The notes beneath the pieces are model-generated. The model searched no databases, had not been told where the DNA came from, and saw only the letters and a list, made by a program, of their open reading frames with translations. A stretch of DNA of 64,000 bases from Stereum hirsutum FP-91666 SS1 (taxonomy: Eukaryota; Basidiomycota; Agaricomycetes; Russulales; Stereaceae): assembly GCF_000264905.1 (NCBI RefSeq), contig NW_006763135.1, positions 1,715,179 to 1,779,178 on the forward strand, in the 5' to 3' direction. Position numbers and translations under genes: made by a program. Within the stretch, counting starts at the first letter, position 1. Each line of letters begins with the position of its first letter. Below are positions 1-11,561 of this stretch, one piece after another.

Positions 1-500
1 TGCTAGATAGTCTCCAGAGATATGCGCAGAAGCTGGCAAGTACAACACCTGGAGTGCCATCGGTCGACTAGATAGTTGGGGTCATTGGGTTGTCAATTGG
101 TGCCACAAGTCGAACACTGACGTGTCGTGTTGGTAACTTGGTATCGTGTACATTTACTGTAATTTACCTATTTCTCGTCAATTGCATAATTCCAAAATAG
201 CGTACCTCTATAATTACAATGACTCTTGCCAGCCAAAAGCTTTTGCTGCACTGAAATGTTCGTAGAAAAGCCATCGTCGAGATGAGCCTCGTGGACGAAT
301 CATGAAGGGACCATTTTGCTCGGGCCACAAACAGTCGCATTCGCCACCCAGAAGATTTGTCATGCAGACGTCGACGCCGCAAAGCTGAGGTTGGTCGTGC
401 TCACTGCTCACCACCACCCAGACGTCGCTCGAACAGGCGCAAGCCAGGCCCACAAGACTTGCGGAACGGTCTCTGAGTCTGACAATCCCTATGCAGATCG
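1..500. other. upstream region, no gene supported
   Basis: Only short open frames occur here on both strands, and none shows a recognisable domain or splice-linked continuation. The right end is presumably the promoter and 5' UTR of the ubiquitin protease that starts at 501. Confidence 0.4.
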
Positions 501-3281
501 ATGTTCTCGTATTCTGATATTCTTCTGCATCCGCTTGTGCCCCAGATCGCGCCTTTGCTCATTCTCATTCTCGTCCCCCTTTTTATCCTCACTGGACAAC
601 GTCAGATCCTCGCTTGTATTGGCTGTCTGTCCTCCATGCTCCAAACACTGTCGTACGCGCTCCCATGGAACTGGGCATCATCTGGCCCGTCGAAGGCACC
701 ACGGTCTAAGCTGAGGAAGAAGCACGTCACCACTCGCGCTGCACAATTAGCAGCCAATGGACACGCCAACCAGAGTGCGTACTTCGTGCCGCCCATATCA
801 AGAATGCATGCTTAATCTTCATAATTGAATCCTATATAGACGTTCAGGGAGAGGAGGGTTGGGATGTCTCGTCATGTTATCCTGGACTGGTCAACGTTTC
901 TGGCACTTACTGCTTCATGAACTCGACGATGCAGGTAAGTCTGTCACATCTAACTCTCTTCATCTCCTTCATATGCCACCACACAGGCATTCGCTTCTCT
1001 CTGCTATCTACAACCTTATGTGGATGCTATACAAGCCAAAGCCGTGGCTCTTGACGTTCCAACACCCGTTACCGACGCGCTCCACGATCTCCTACACAGT
1101 GGGTATCTTGCTTTTCCATGATGAGTGTTTCGGCAACGGTGCGGTGCTAGTGGCAACGACGCACACACAATGTCTATGACTCCAAGTGCGCCTCTCGTTC
1201 GTCCACAACACTTCCCCGACGCCTGTCCAGTCTTCTCCTTGCTTATATTACGTTTTCTCATCTGTGTCCATAATGCATGCAGCTCTCAACAATCCGAAAT
1301 CTAGCCCCTTCTCTTTCCGACCGCTCGCGATGATAGAAGCCTTATCGTACCCCGAGCCTGGCAAACGCAGCCCACTATTCTCCTCTCGAGAGCATCAAGA
1401 TGCACAGGAGCTCTTCCAACTCGTCTCCGAATGCATCAAGAAGGAAGCGTCGGCCGTTGACAAAGAAAGCCTTCGTGACCGTGGCTTAGGAAAACTGCCC
1501 TCTCGAACTCTCCTGCTCGAGGCAGAACGCGGTCAGCTGACGAAGGGTGTTTTCGATGGGTTAACGGCGAATCGTCGGAGTTGTATGGAATGTGGGTACA
1601 CGGAGGCGGTCATGCATTTTCCATTCGATAATTGGCAACTCAGCCTGCCGCGCTCTACGGTATGTCTCCTTTCGAGTGTCGGAGAAACACAGGTTTGATG
1701 GGTTATCTTCAGATATGCAGTCTGCAAGAGTGCTTGGGAGACTACACACGGCTCGAACCCCTGACGGACTGCATCTGTCGGAAGTGTTCCATGGTGGCCA
1801 CACACGTCAAGTTGGATCAGGAGGCCCAGAGACTAACGGAACTGGCTGATTCAGATCCAAGTGCCTCGTCTTCGAAGAAAAAGAGGGCACGGGAGGCTCG
1901 GAAACTTGCCACGAGAGTGAAGGAAGCTCTGGAGCAGGGCAGAATAGAGGATGATATCAAAGGCGTGAAGATGGAGAAAGTCTTCAGCAAACTCTCTACT
2001 AAGCAAGCCATGATCGCTCGAGTAAGTATATCCCCAAAGCTGACGATACTGGGCGTGTTTATTGACTTTGTTTCTTACCAGCCACCTCCAGTTCTTGCCC
2101 TGCATATTAACCGGTCCATGCATTTTGGCAACTACGCATCGAAGAACAACACCTGTGTTCGCTTCCCCGAGATCCTTGATCTCACACCCTACACTACCTC
2201 TGGACAGCTCTCCACAGTCCCCTCCGTCCCTATTTCGACCCCAGAACCCTCCACTTCTCGTGCCGCGACACCCTCAATAGCATCATCATCATCGTTACCT
2301 TCCAGTCTCAGCGCAACCCCATCGCCGATGACATCGCCCTCACAAGTAGTGCTATACCGTCTCTCGGCCGTCGTCTGCCATTACGGACAACACTCCTTTG
2401 GCCATTACGTTTGCTACCGCCGCAAACCTCGACCACCAACATACTCGAACCGGTTTGCACCACCCACTGCACCTCATACATTCGATTGCCAGTGCGATAA
2501 CTGCCGCAAATATGGCTGGGTGCGCGATGCTGATGAACCACAGCCGGGAAGGATGGGCACGGGCAGAGGCTGGTTGAGAATCAGCGATGCTTCGGTGAGC
2601 GAGTGCGGCGTTGAGGAGGCTCTGAATGAGGGTAGCGGAGCATTCATGCTTTACTACGAGAGGGTTGTGGAAGCGGGGGCGAGGCCGAGGCCGAGGATGT
2701 ATTCTTTGGGTCCATCAGCGTCTCTGAGTTCGGAGGAGACGGTCAAACCTGACGGATCAAGGCTCAGTATTCTGCCAGACGGAAATGGTAGCGCAGGGCC
2801 TCCTGGCTTGGTTCACAATGATGGGTGGAGGGTAGGGGCAAGAATTGTAAGGAACGTTGCGGCAGGAGGATCCAGTACAAGGAGTCCATCTTCCCGCGAT
2901 GTATCATCCCGGACGGAGGAGGACGTAAAGACCAGTGTAGCACCGCGAATACCACAATATGCGTCTTCCGCGTCGACAGGGTTCTCTGGCGATACCAATG
3001 TCGTGGAAGAACCTAAAGCTCTTCCAGCCTTTGTCAAGCCTCCACGACTATCAACGCCCTCGCCGTCATCACCCCCTCCTTTGCCGGCTCCAGTCGCTCA
3101 GCGACCGTCATCGTCATCACCATCGCCGAAACCCTCATCTTTCTCTGCTTCACGACCAGGCTCGACTACTACTCAGGGTCCACCGGCAACGCAGCAATCA
3201 CCTCAGTCCAGCAGAGTAACGCGCTCGCATTCTAACTCAAGTCAGGTTCCTTCCGCGAGAATCATTGGACTTCGTGCTTAG
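501..3281 (+). CDS. membrane-anchored ubiquitin carboxyl-terminal hydrolase (USP/UBP family, Ubp1/USP30-like)
   Basis: Six exons are read: 501-774, 840-934, 987-1098, 1283-1659, 1713-2021 and 2082-3281. They join in frame to about 788 residues. The N-terminus has a hydrophobic helix (residues about 12-32, PLVPQIAPLLILILVPLF region), so the enzyme is probably tethered to a membrane, as known for yeast Ubp1 and mitochondrial USP30. The peptidase C19 fold is supported by the Cys box (GLVNVSGTYCFMNSTMQ), the QD box (HQDAQELFQLVSE), two Cys pairs (CMEC and CICRKC, a likely zinc ribbon), the His box (HYGQHSFGHYVCYRR) and a WLRISDASV segment with the third catalytic residue. The C-terminal 200 residues are Ser/Pro-rich and probably disordered. 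The Cys box has one more residue than usual between the conserved Asn and the Cys. Family assignment is firm; location is inferred. Confidence 0.9.
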
Positions 3282-3646
3282 ACAGGTATCCAGGGTTGTT
3301 CTCGACTGTAGCCTGGGTGGATGTCGTCGTCACTGTTTCTTCTTGATTTATTCGCTTACATTACTTAGACTACATTTGGTTTTGACCGTATATGTACGAT
3401 TTCGACACAGTCGTTCGCGTCCTGGAGAGCCACAAAATTAGCTTATAATTATGACGAGGGAGTGCCACCCACCGGCTATGTCCGCCCCTGTCTGGTTCTT
3501 GACGGTTCGATCGTGTTCCGATCGATTCGTTCCTGGCCGTTGATGAACGCCATGCCTTCCCAGCTGAGCTCACCATCTCGAACACCACCATCGTCCTCAA
3601 AGACACATCCACAAACATCTCATCTATCTCATATTCTCTTGTAAAC
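3282..3646. other. intergenic region between the ubiquitin protease and the WBP2-like gene
   Basis: No coding frame with a recognisable product is seen. The interval must hold the 3' end of the upstream transcript and the promoter of the downstream gene, both on the + strand. Confidence 0.4.
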
Positions 3647-4415
3647 ATGGCTTTGAACTGGACAATGCTGAACCCTGACCGTACTCCGGTCCCACTTCTC
3701 GGGGAGACGACGGTGCTGACCATCGAATCCGGCGCTGAAGTGTCACTTACCATCCCAGATGCACCTCCGGGGACTGCTGATTCGGCTGGAGGGGTTGGTG
3801 GGACAAAGAAACTCAAGGCTACCGGGAAGCTGTGGGTGACCGAGAAGCGTGTACGTGTCGACCCTCTCCATCACATCTCATTAACCATCCGCTGACATGT
3901 TGTTCACAGCTTATCTTTGTGGCACCTCCCGTTCCCGCGGGAACAGTGGCTGCCTTCGAATCTCTCTCGGTGCCTCTTCACTGTCTGCTTTCGACCAATT
4001 ATGAGCAACCACTGCTCGGGTCGAATTACCTGCTTGTGGAGATCAAGCCAACGGCTGACGGAGGGCTTACGGCTGGCACGAAGGCTGAGATCAGGTTGAA
4101 GGATCAGCCCCTGTTTCAGCTAGTGAGCGTGTTGAACAAGACGAGGGAAAGAGCCGTTTATATGCAGAGACAACCGATAGAGGAGGATGACCTCCGTGAG
4201 TGTTCTTTCCTGTTCTTCGACGCACGGCGCCTCTGTCCATCATTCATTATCTACCTTTCTTCTCTCTCACGCATTCGTACGCCGAACCTACTGTATTGAC
4301 TTTATTTCTAACAGCGGCCTACGCGTCTCCTTCGGCCTCTACGCCCGCTGCATCCGCTTCACGTACACCGGTTGCGGAGACCCCCAGCGACGCTCCGCCA
4401 GGTTATGATGCGTGA
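3647..4415 (+). CDS. WBP2-like GRAM-domain protein with C-terminal PPxY motif
   Basis: Three exons (3647-3850, 3910-4195, 4315-4415) join in frame to 196 residues. The start MALNWTMLN, the 'GTKKLKATGKLWVTEKRLIF' strand pair, and the segment containing LLGSNYLL match the GRAM/PH-like domain of WW-domain-binding protein 2 (human WBP2 also begins MALN and has GTKKGTVYLTPYRVIF). The protein ends DAPPGYDA. PPGY is a PY motif of the kind that binds WW domains of Nedd4/Rsp5-type ubiquitin ligases or transcription co-regulators. Human WBP2 is a nuclear receptor and YAP/TAZ co-activator; fungal homologues are poorly characterised, so the biological role here is inferred only. The tail between the GRAM domain and the PY motif is short and rich in Ala, Ser and Thr. 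Confidence 0.8.
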
Positions 4416-5810
4416 TCATGATATGGACCGTAGTAGAGAAGGTGTACGAGTGCATTTATTGCTATATCGTCCTTTGGCTTGGACGTATGTGTATCGATAG
4501 ATTTACGTGATTCAGAACTAGTGCTCAGGGAGCTTCTCCCTTTCCACATTGTATCCTCTTCTTCCTGACCACCCATCATTGGGCGAAGGTTGACGAGTAC
4601 TTGTTCTGTGCAGCTTCTACGCATGATAAGGAATGTTTTTCGTCATATCCCCTTCTCATAGCGCTCTATAGACCTTCAATCCGCGATCTCCAGGCTGTTC
4701 ACCTCGCATCCTATCGTATCGCAAGCCTCGAGGCAAACGATAGAAGTGGCGAGCCTTCTTTATTTCGACCGGTGACCCTCACTCAAGGCTATCGGATAGT
4801 CAGCCAAGCGCAGAAGCACAAGCAGGGTTCCTTCCCACCGGTATCGAGATACATCGAATGGCTCAGGCCTTTGCTGTTAGAGACTCATGGATCTTTTAAG
4901 TTTTGTATAGTGCAGCCGTTGATTGTTGAGCCGCAGCAGGTATGACCGCGTAAGTTTACAATCGTCCCTTTCATCTTCCCTGATGGACCACATCTCCTGC
5001 AAGGGTATGTAACGATAGGTCCCACAAGCAGTATGTCGCCTGAATCCATACAGCGATCTCGAGTATTAGTAGAACCAGGGGTGGGCTATCACGACTGTTC
5101 AGTGGCACAATATTTAAATAAAAACATGTTGCCTAAAAATACGCTTGAATCTTCATGCTCACACAGCTGTTTCTATATTGTGGCTTCTGGGTCCTTTGAG
5201 CATGCAAACGCACATGAGCGCTGTGCGATTTTTACCATAAATAACCCTTTCTATTACTGTGCCCGGTGGTCTCTTCAGTTGGACAGATCCTCGATATCGT
5301 GCTTGGTATATGGCCGCCTTGCGATAGCTGGCCCCATACGTAGTTATTTGATGCGTGCATCGTCTATCTGGTTCAAGCTCACGCGATCTCGCTCGTCGGT
5401 AAACCCCGGTTGCTTGGGGGTGACTGCATGTACGTAGTACTTACCGCACGCTCACACTCTGAAGTAGTATAACTTGCGGAAGCGGCCTATCTTTCTGCGT
5501 TGATGTTCAACCACAACTTTTGCTTTCTCCTTGTCACTTCATCCGGGCCTCAGAACCTGATCCCCAGCCCGCTCTCGCAAGTCCGCTAGCGTGACCGTGA
5601 GGGTGTCTGCTCAGCGTTGCTGTCCACATAGCCAACCTGGAGGTGGCTCACAAGACCCGTGCTTATCATTGGATGATAGATGGGGTGCTTCACCGCCGAG
5701 CCATGCTCATAATAGTCATCGCTCTTGCGTGAGTTGTTTTCTACCACGCCGCTCACTGAAGTCGAAATAGAGCTCACTGCTGGAACCTAACAGATCGATC
5801 TCTGGAGTCA
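4416..5810. other. 1.4 kb without a supported gene
   Basis: Open frames such as those at 4601-4945 and 5033-5437 (+) show no family motif, no balanced exon structure and no hydrophobic or low-complexity signature of a known fungal family. The stretch may be promoter of the DUF6533 gene plus decayed sequence. Confidence 0.3.
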
Positions 5811-7482
5811 ATGCAAGAGGAGCAGACGACGTGAGTGTCCTCACTCGTCAAACGTACATTGACCTATGGGTAACACGGTAAGTCGCATTTGCATGGAGGG
5901 TGACGTCGTAGCATTCGAATAGACAAAAACCGTGCTGACGTTCAGGATGACTGATGCAGTCTGTTCACCATTAGCGGGTATGGGCTGCTGGTCTTCGACT
6001 ATCTCCTGACATTGTCAGACGAGGTCGCGTATATATGGCCGAGTCGATGGTCACCCGTCAAGATCATATACCTAGCCAATCGGTACGGCAATCTGTCTAT
6101 GCTGGGGCTTATGACATGGCATATTGCTGGGGATTTATACTCTGAGGCCTCCTATGTGCGCTTGTTCCTTAGCTCCTTATTCCTCCACTGCTGAATACTT
6201 ACACTATTGGTCGGCATACAGTTTTGTTTTGTTGCTACTCTTGTTACAAATATGGGCATGCTTCTTTCCTTCGCTTCTATCCGTGGTAAGCAGTTATTGC
6301 TCGTCGTCGGACAGTGGTCAATGAAACATATACATCTTGGAAACAGTCCTTATACTTCTCCGGGCTTGGGCTTTGTGGATACATCGACGACATGTCTTGG
6401 CTGCTATACTGGTTTTGTTCTTATCGTATAGCATCGTTTGTTCAGTCTTACTCTTGTGGGGTACCGTGACCGTATCCTACAGTTGTGAGTCACGACTCAG
6501 ACTGCTCCTCTAGTAACTTGCTAACAATCATATCAGCGAACCCATATCCAATCGCCAATCTCGTTCGGACATGCGTTTCCCCTATTCCAGGTAGGTTGCT
6601 TTCTTTCTAGGACTTGATACATGTTGAATGCTGATAGTGTTTTGCCGAAGATTTTGGAGTACGTACTTTCCCTTTCGATCGTGCATTTTCGTACTGAGAG
6701 GCCCTTTCCTGTCCCAGTGGGTGCTGTGGCTTCCAAGGTAAATTCTGATTATTCAATAACTTTGTTCTTGGGCTCACCGTCATCCAGTATTCTTCTAGAG
6801 ACAGCCCTTTTTGGCATCATACTTCGGACCATGCCGCAATACGGAGAGACTATCCTTGCGGGGGCCATTTATCGGGACGGTATGTGGCTTGCATATGCTG
6901 TAATGACTTCGGGCTTAACTCCGACACTTTTCGTACTCACTAGGTGCAATATACTTCGTTGTGAGCTCATATTTGTTCATATCATAGGCGCCATCACTAA
7001 CATCATGTAGTGTTCTATGGGATGCAGTTTCTCTAATTTGATTCTATGGTGTGTAGCGCTCTCTGCATAAGCTTTTGAACGGCAGGTTCACCTCACTCCA
7101 TCCGTCTCCTCCTTGCAGGGCAATCAGGCCAAATGTCGGTACAAGATCCGTTGCGCGTCTTCATCCCGATTGACTAAGTTTCGTACTCCAGAGCCCCCTA
7201 AACCTTCTGCCGTCCGTCGGCACACTTGCTGCCTTCAACATCGCTGGACAACGTTTGGTAGTTAGCCTTCGCAGGGTACACGCACGTCAACAGGATTTTT
7301 CCACTGGCCGTCTGGGTCAGATAGTGGGCGACATCGACGACACGACAACGGAAGGGGAAGAGTCGTATCATCACGACGGGCTGCAGCAGTTCGAACTGAG
7401 TCCAGTAGCGTCGGATAGACCACCACCGAGCGTATCCCCCGAGTCAGATAATCATCAGTCTATCACGGGTGTAGAACCGTAG
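5811..7482 (+). CDS. DUF6533-domain multi-pass membrane protein
   Basis: This gene is fragmented by about eight to nine short introns. The diagnostic exon near 5980-6150 reads VFDYLLTLSDEVAYIW followed by SRWSPVKIIYLANRYG, the signature of the DUF6533 family abundant in Agaricomycetes. Later exons give VLILLRAWALWIHRRHVLAA at about 6345-6405, a hydrophobic helix (LVLFLSYSIVCSVLLLWGTV), an AIYRDGAIYFVVSSYLF segment spliced across 6870-6950, and a hydrophilic C-terminal tail from about 7230 to the stop at 7482. These match the usual order of about seven membrane segments. The start ATG at 5811 (MQEEQTT) is the best upstream candidate, but the first intron is not resolved. Function is unknown for the family; a sensor or transport role would be speculation. 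Confidence 0.7.
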
Positions 7483-9496
7483 CATGGAGTTGTGCTATCG
7501 TCTTGTTCACTCTTTCAATACCTTTCTGACAAAACCTACTGTATTATATATTGATCCTCTTGCGCGGTTGACGCAGCTCAGCGAGATGCTACACACTAGC
7601 CTCAATTGGCAGGTTCCATTGCGACTGTTGAAGGGGGAGCAATGGACCAACCACGGTATATCCGAGGTGCGTGTATATAAAAATGTCTAGATGTCCCCGC
7701 GATGAGTTGAACGCACTTTGTATGGGGAAGAGTGACTCATTAGCGGCACCTGTCAAAGGGATGGATATCTCAGTGATGCCCTTCATTCTCTCGGTGGGAA
7801 CACACTGCTCCTTCTACCGTTAGTTTCGTTCCGTCATTGTTATGCGGGTCTTCCCCCGTAAGCCTTCCTTGACAAGAGTCTGAAGCGTCAAGATCGCTGT
7901 ACCCTCGGCCAATAGCACGACGGTCAGCATGGTATAGGCTGAATGGTTGTCCCCGTCTATTGTTGCAATGTTGACTGCTTGGATCTTACAGCTCGCAAGC
8001 TACTGAACCCTATTGGGTTGCCCGTCATGAGGCGCCCTTATGACACCTTGAATGGCGCGCGACGCAGTATGGCCGTCCGGCCTAACAAAAGCGGGGTTAA
8101 TCATTGCAAGCGTCACGCAAAGTGGCCCTTGCTCTATTGAAACGCGAAGCATAAAAAACTGTATCGGTGATATGGTGTGGGTCCGCTGGTATCTTGCCTC
8201 AGGTCGTGAGGTCACGATAGTATTCGATTTTCAGCAAAGAACATGATAGGCTACCGTCGGAGTTTCAAATCCCGACACTTCGTAGAAACGGACAGTGCCG
8301 CGGACTTTGAAGACACTCTTGATCTGGCACACAGGCTACATTCGAAGATGATGTCAGGCTCTCGCAGACCTCTCACTTGATTGAATCCGGGTCCTCTCTA
8401 TAACAGTGCCCTTTTTGGCTATATGCCTCTTTTCGGCTTCGCGTTCGAAAGCGCTGTGTCAGCCCGCAGTCCGCTATACTGTACAGACCCCATGGCGCGG
8501 ATCAGCAGCGCTCCACTCTGGTGCGTGACGGTCCATTTTCACCTGTCAAGATCCAAGACAGAATTCTGAATATCCGCGACTACTGACTGTATGAGCTCTT
8601 GATCTCTGGACAATGATACCCTCTATGGAGACAGCAATATGACACTCCCGGAGTAGTAATCAAGGCTTCGATGAACATCCGCGGACTCGTCCCCGATGTA
8701 CGCCTTGTCTTCACTGCTTTACGGAGACAGAGCTGAACAGAACATGCGATACATAAGTTCTGATCCGTTTGGTTCCTACATGCCCTATTCACTTACCATA
8801 TACCTGTTAGCGATAATGCTAGCTCTGTCGAGAGGTATCCATTCCTTAATCGATCCGCCCTTGCCTCCCCCAAACGAAATGCTCAAACAAGTCTATTCAA
8901 TTTATGCTATACGCTCCCGCTCAACTTAGGGCATTTTTCTTTGCTTTCTGCTGTACGTCGTTCATATCGTTTGAGTGATCAGTATGCGCTTTGTTAACGT
9001 GCGGCATCATTGAAACACTTCCACCCCTATACGGTACGACCGGCGAACTATGCAGCCCTTTCTCTGTTGACTGCGAATCGGTGTATCCCCAACACCGAAT
9101 AGTCATCAAGTGCACTATGATGCCCCTCTGGTGTTCACGAAATTCTCGCATCTTCTGTCAAACCTAACTTTGTCGTGTTTTCTCGAAATTCGCCACGGTT
9201 GACTCTGCGCTCGTCCTCAGCATTCCGCCTTCTCCCTCCTTCAAACAAGATGAGTATGCTCGCCTCGTTCCCGCACCCTCATTCCGTTTGGATGGCATGG
9301 TCAGAGTGTCTAACTCTCTCTACTAGGATTACATGACCGTTTCATCCTACATTCTCCAGCGAGGTATTGTATAAGAAGACCTAGCGAAGGATGTTGTTGT
9401 GCCATTCTCAGCGATTCCCTCGTATTCGCTTTCTCACTCAGCTTTTGCTCGCTTTCAATCACATCACTACCAACCCACCCACTTTCATAACTCGAG
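7483..9496. other. 2 kb gene-poor stretch, possible decayed paralogue
   Basis: No complete gene can be built. Short hydrophobic runs on the + strand (SALFGYMPLFGFAFESAV at about 8405-8460, a SSLLYGDRA-like run at about 8705, a hydrophobic run near 8785-8840) resemble pieces of the neighbouring DUF6533 protein but are separated by stops and lack consistent splice sites. On the - strand, runs such as AYTMLTVVLLAEGTAILTL (about 7885-7945) are also isolated. This may be a degraded relative of the DUF6533 gene or chance. Confidence 0.3.
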
Positions 9497-9843
9497 ATGG
9501 CTGGCAGAGGTTTGTCCTGCAGCTCTTCCTGCTGGCTGCACAGATACTTACTGCCCGTGTCCAGACTGGATCAGGGATCTCAACAACTACTTGCAAAGTA
9601 CTGGACAGTCTGCGGGGCTTTCTTGGGCCTTCACCCAGACCGGTCAGACCAACACAGCAATGCACTATGTTACTGCAAATTGTGAGTCCACTTCTGCCTT
9701 ACCGTTCCTACCTCGTACCAACCCCGACTCTTTGTTTCACAGTGAACGGACATCCCATTGCTCGTGGAGAAGGAGTCACCAAGAGCGCTGCAAAGGCCAT
9801 GGCGGCGCAGGAATATCTAACCAGTATTGGCCAAGGAAATTAA
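9497..9843 (+). CDS. small stand-alone double-stranded RNA-binding domain protein
   Basis: Three exons are inferred: 9497-9509 (13 nt), 9565-9681 and 9743-9843. They give a 76-residue protein that is a single dsRBD and nothing else. The N-terminal helix is DWIRDLNNYLQ, the beta strands contain LSWAFTQTG and MHYVTANLNGHPIARGEG, and the C-terminal helix is VTKSAAKAMAAQEYL, containing the K-x-A-A-K-x-x-A-A pattern that contacts the RNA backbone in this fold. The frame and splice phases fit only with the short first exon. A free dsRBD could bind structured RNA or modulate RNA-interference or RNA-editing enzymes, but nothing in the neighbourhood indicates which. Fold assignment is strong; role is unknown. 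Confidence 0.75.
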
Positions 9844-10423
9844 GCATGCACCTCAACGCTAGACTTCCGAAGTAAGTTGTCCAGCCTATAGGTCTCCGCT
9901 TAGTGACTTACAGTGCTTCCAGGATGCTTGTTGTATCCAGTCGCATAGCAGCAGCATTATGTTTCCCCCACAAGTCAGCCTGTATCATTAGAGATTGGTA
10001 TTTGAATGTGTTCGATATAACTGTGTATTTATAGCGGTACCGCTTGGTCGATGTAGAAGAATCTGAGGCCCTGAGTTTTATCCCTATCCACATGCAAGAG
10101 AGTCTGGTCTAAGCTGTTCGAGAAAGCCGGCATTTGTCACCGTTGAATGTAGATGAACCAAGCTCGGCATTCGAAGTCCGCGAGACAGTGTCGAAACAGG
10201 TCAGTGGCCACAGAACGAAAGCCGTCTCGAAAGAATTCTTAGCGCTTACAAAGCGGATGGAGCGTACGATCCAATCATCATGAATTACGGTCCGCTGCAA
10301 GGGTCAACACGGGCATACGCAAGATAAACTCACGACCTGAGTCGACAGTGACTGAGCGAAGGAAGTGTATATAAAGAGCTCAATGTATACACGAACACAC
10401 CTCCGAAGGTGTCGTGGAAGTGA
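9844..10423. other. intergenic region between convergent dsRBD and RRP7 genes
   Basis: The interval lies downstream of both flanking genes, which converge. A TATATAAAG string occurs at about 10368-10376, but no + strand gene follows it within reach. No coding feature is supported. Confidence 0.4.
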
Positions 10424-11561
10424 TCAGTAAGGCTTGAACTTTTTGGAAGCCCTTAGCTGCTCGACCTTCTCCTTGTCTTTCTCGAAGTTTGCTTTCAGAT
10501 CCATAAGGTCTAGATGTCGCAAAATACGAACAATCAGTCAATATATCCATGGGGTTACCACAGATAACACTGGCAAAAGGCGTACCTTTCCTCTTCTTCT
10601 CGTGAACCTGGAAAGCGTAGAACGCCTCCTTTTCTTTCTTCCCCTTCTTCCGTTTTCTCGTACCACCGCTTTCGTCCTTTTTCTTCCCCGTACCGTCCAT
10701 GAACTTTTTACTCGCCACTCCGACCCCACCGCCGACAGCCTGACCATAGGCCCCGCCTCTCGTGACCAGCGTGAAGCCATCCTCATCCACGATAGCCTCT
10801 CCCTTCCGGTACTTCGACTCCTTCTGTAGCGCACGTTTCCTCTTCTCGAGGTTGTAGTCGTACAGCTCTATCGAAGAATCTGCATGTAGACGAATGACAT
10901 CCATAGGCGGCCGTGATACATCGTATAGAGCAGTATAATGCGCAAGACCGGATGGAGCTTCTGGGTCGAGGAGCCAAGGGCGAGGGTATGGTGGAGATGA
11001 TGTCGATGCTGACTTCTTTTTTGGAGGTTGAGAGGAAAGTGAAAGGGCGCGCTCGAGGGATGAGGAGTCGAGGAAGACGACGTATGCGAAACGACCAGTC
11101 GGTCTGATTATGCGTAGAGGTGTGGATGGAAGGGGAAAGACCTGGGGCGCAGACAGGCGAGCACTCCGGCCGTCTTTGTCCAGTTTTCTGCGTTTAGAAG
11201 CTGGTCCTTTCATCGGCTCATCCTCTTCATCCTCCTCGACCTCCTCGTCATCCTCCATATCGGTGTCCTCGCTGCTCTCTCCGTCTCCTCCGTCGGCTGC
11301 GTCTGATTGTGGCGAACCGAAAACGACACGTTCTATTGTCCCACAAGATTTGAAGAGCAAAGTGATTTCACGCTCGGTAGCATCGGGAGGGGGGTTGACG
11401 ATGAAGAGTGTCCGTCCAGAGGGAAGACTTTTAGCTTTTGCCTTAGCAGAGGAGCCGGGATTGTGCGCTCGAATGTAGAGAAAATGAAGGCATTCGTCCG
11501 AGTATGTGATAGGAAGAACGGTAAGATCGTTGATCTTTTGAGGGATCTTTTGAGCCGTCAT
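10424..11561 (-). CDS. RRP7: Rrp7-like ribosomal RNA-processing protein
   Basis: Two exons (11561-10586 and 10509-10424, intron 10585-10510) encode 353 residues. An RRM-like segment lies at about residues 48-80 (RTLFIVNPPPDATEREITLL and FKSCGTIERVVFG). A long acidic insert follows (SSEDTDMEDDEEVEEDEEDE region). The C-terminal third is the defining RRP7 domain: EKRKRALQKESKYRKGEAI, DEDGFTLVTRGG, AFYAFQVHEKKRK and, across the intron, LKANFEKDKEKVEQLRASKK with a basic FKPY terminus. In yeast, Rrp7 belongs to the UTP-C/CK2 group of the small-subunit processome and is needed for 18S rRNA maturation and 40S assembly in the nucleolus. The C-terminal signature makes the call secure. Confidence 0.9.

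Noticed and set aside
4601..5437. Two open frames of 114 and 134 residues on the + strand
   Set aside because: No recognisable domain, no linked exons and no promoter evidence; chance frames cannot be excluded.
10368..10376. TATATAAAG as a promoter
   Set aside because: It lies at the 3' end of the - strand RRP7 gene with no + strand gene after it, so a promoter role is not supported.
11110..11478. Ser-rich frame on the + strand within RRP7
   Set aside because: It is antisense to the acidic insert of RRP7 and has no independent support.
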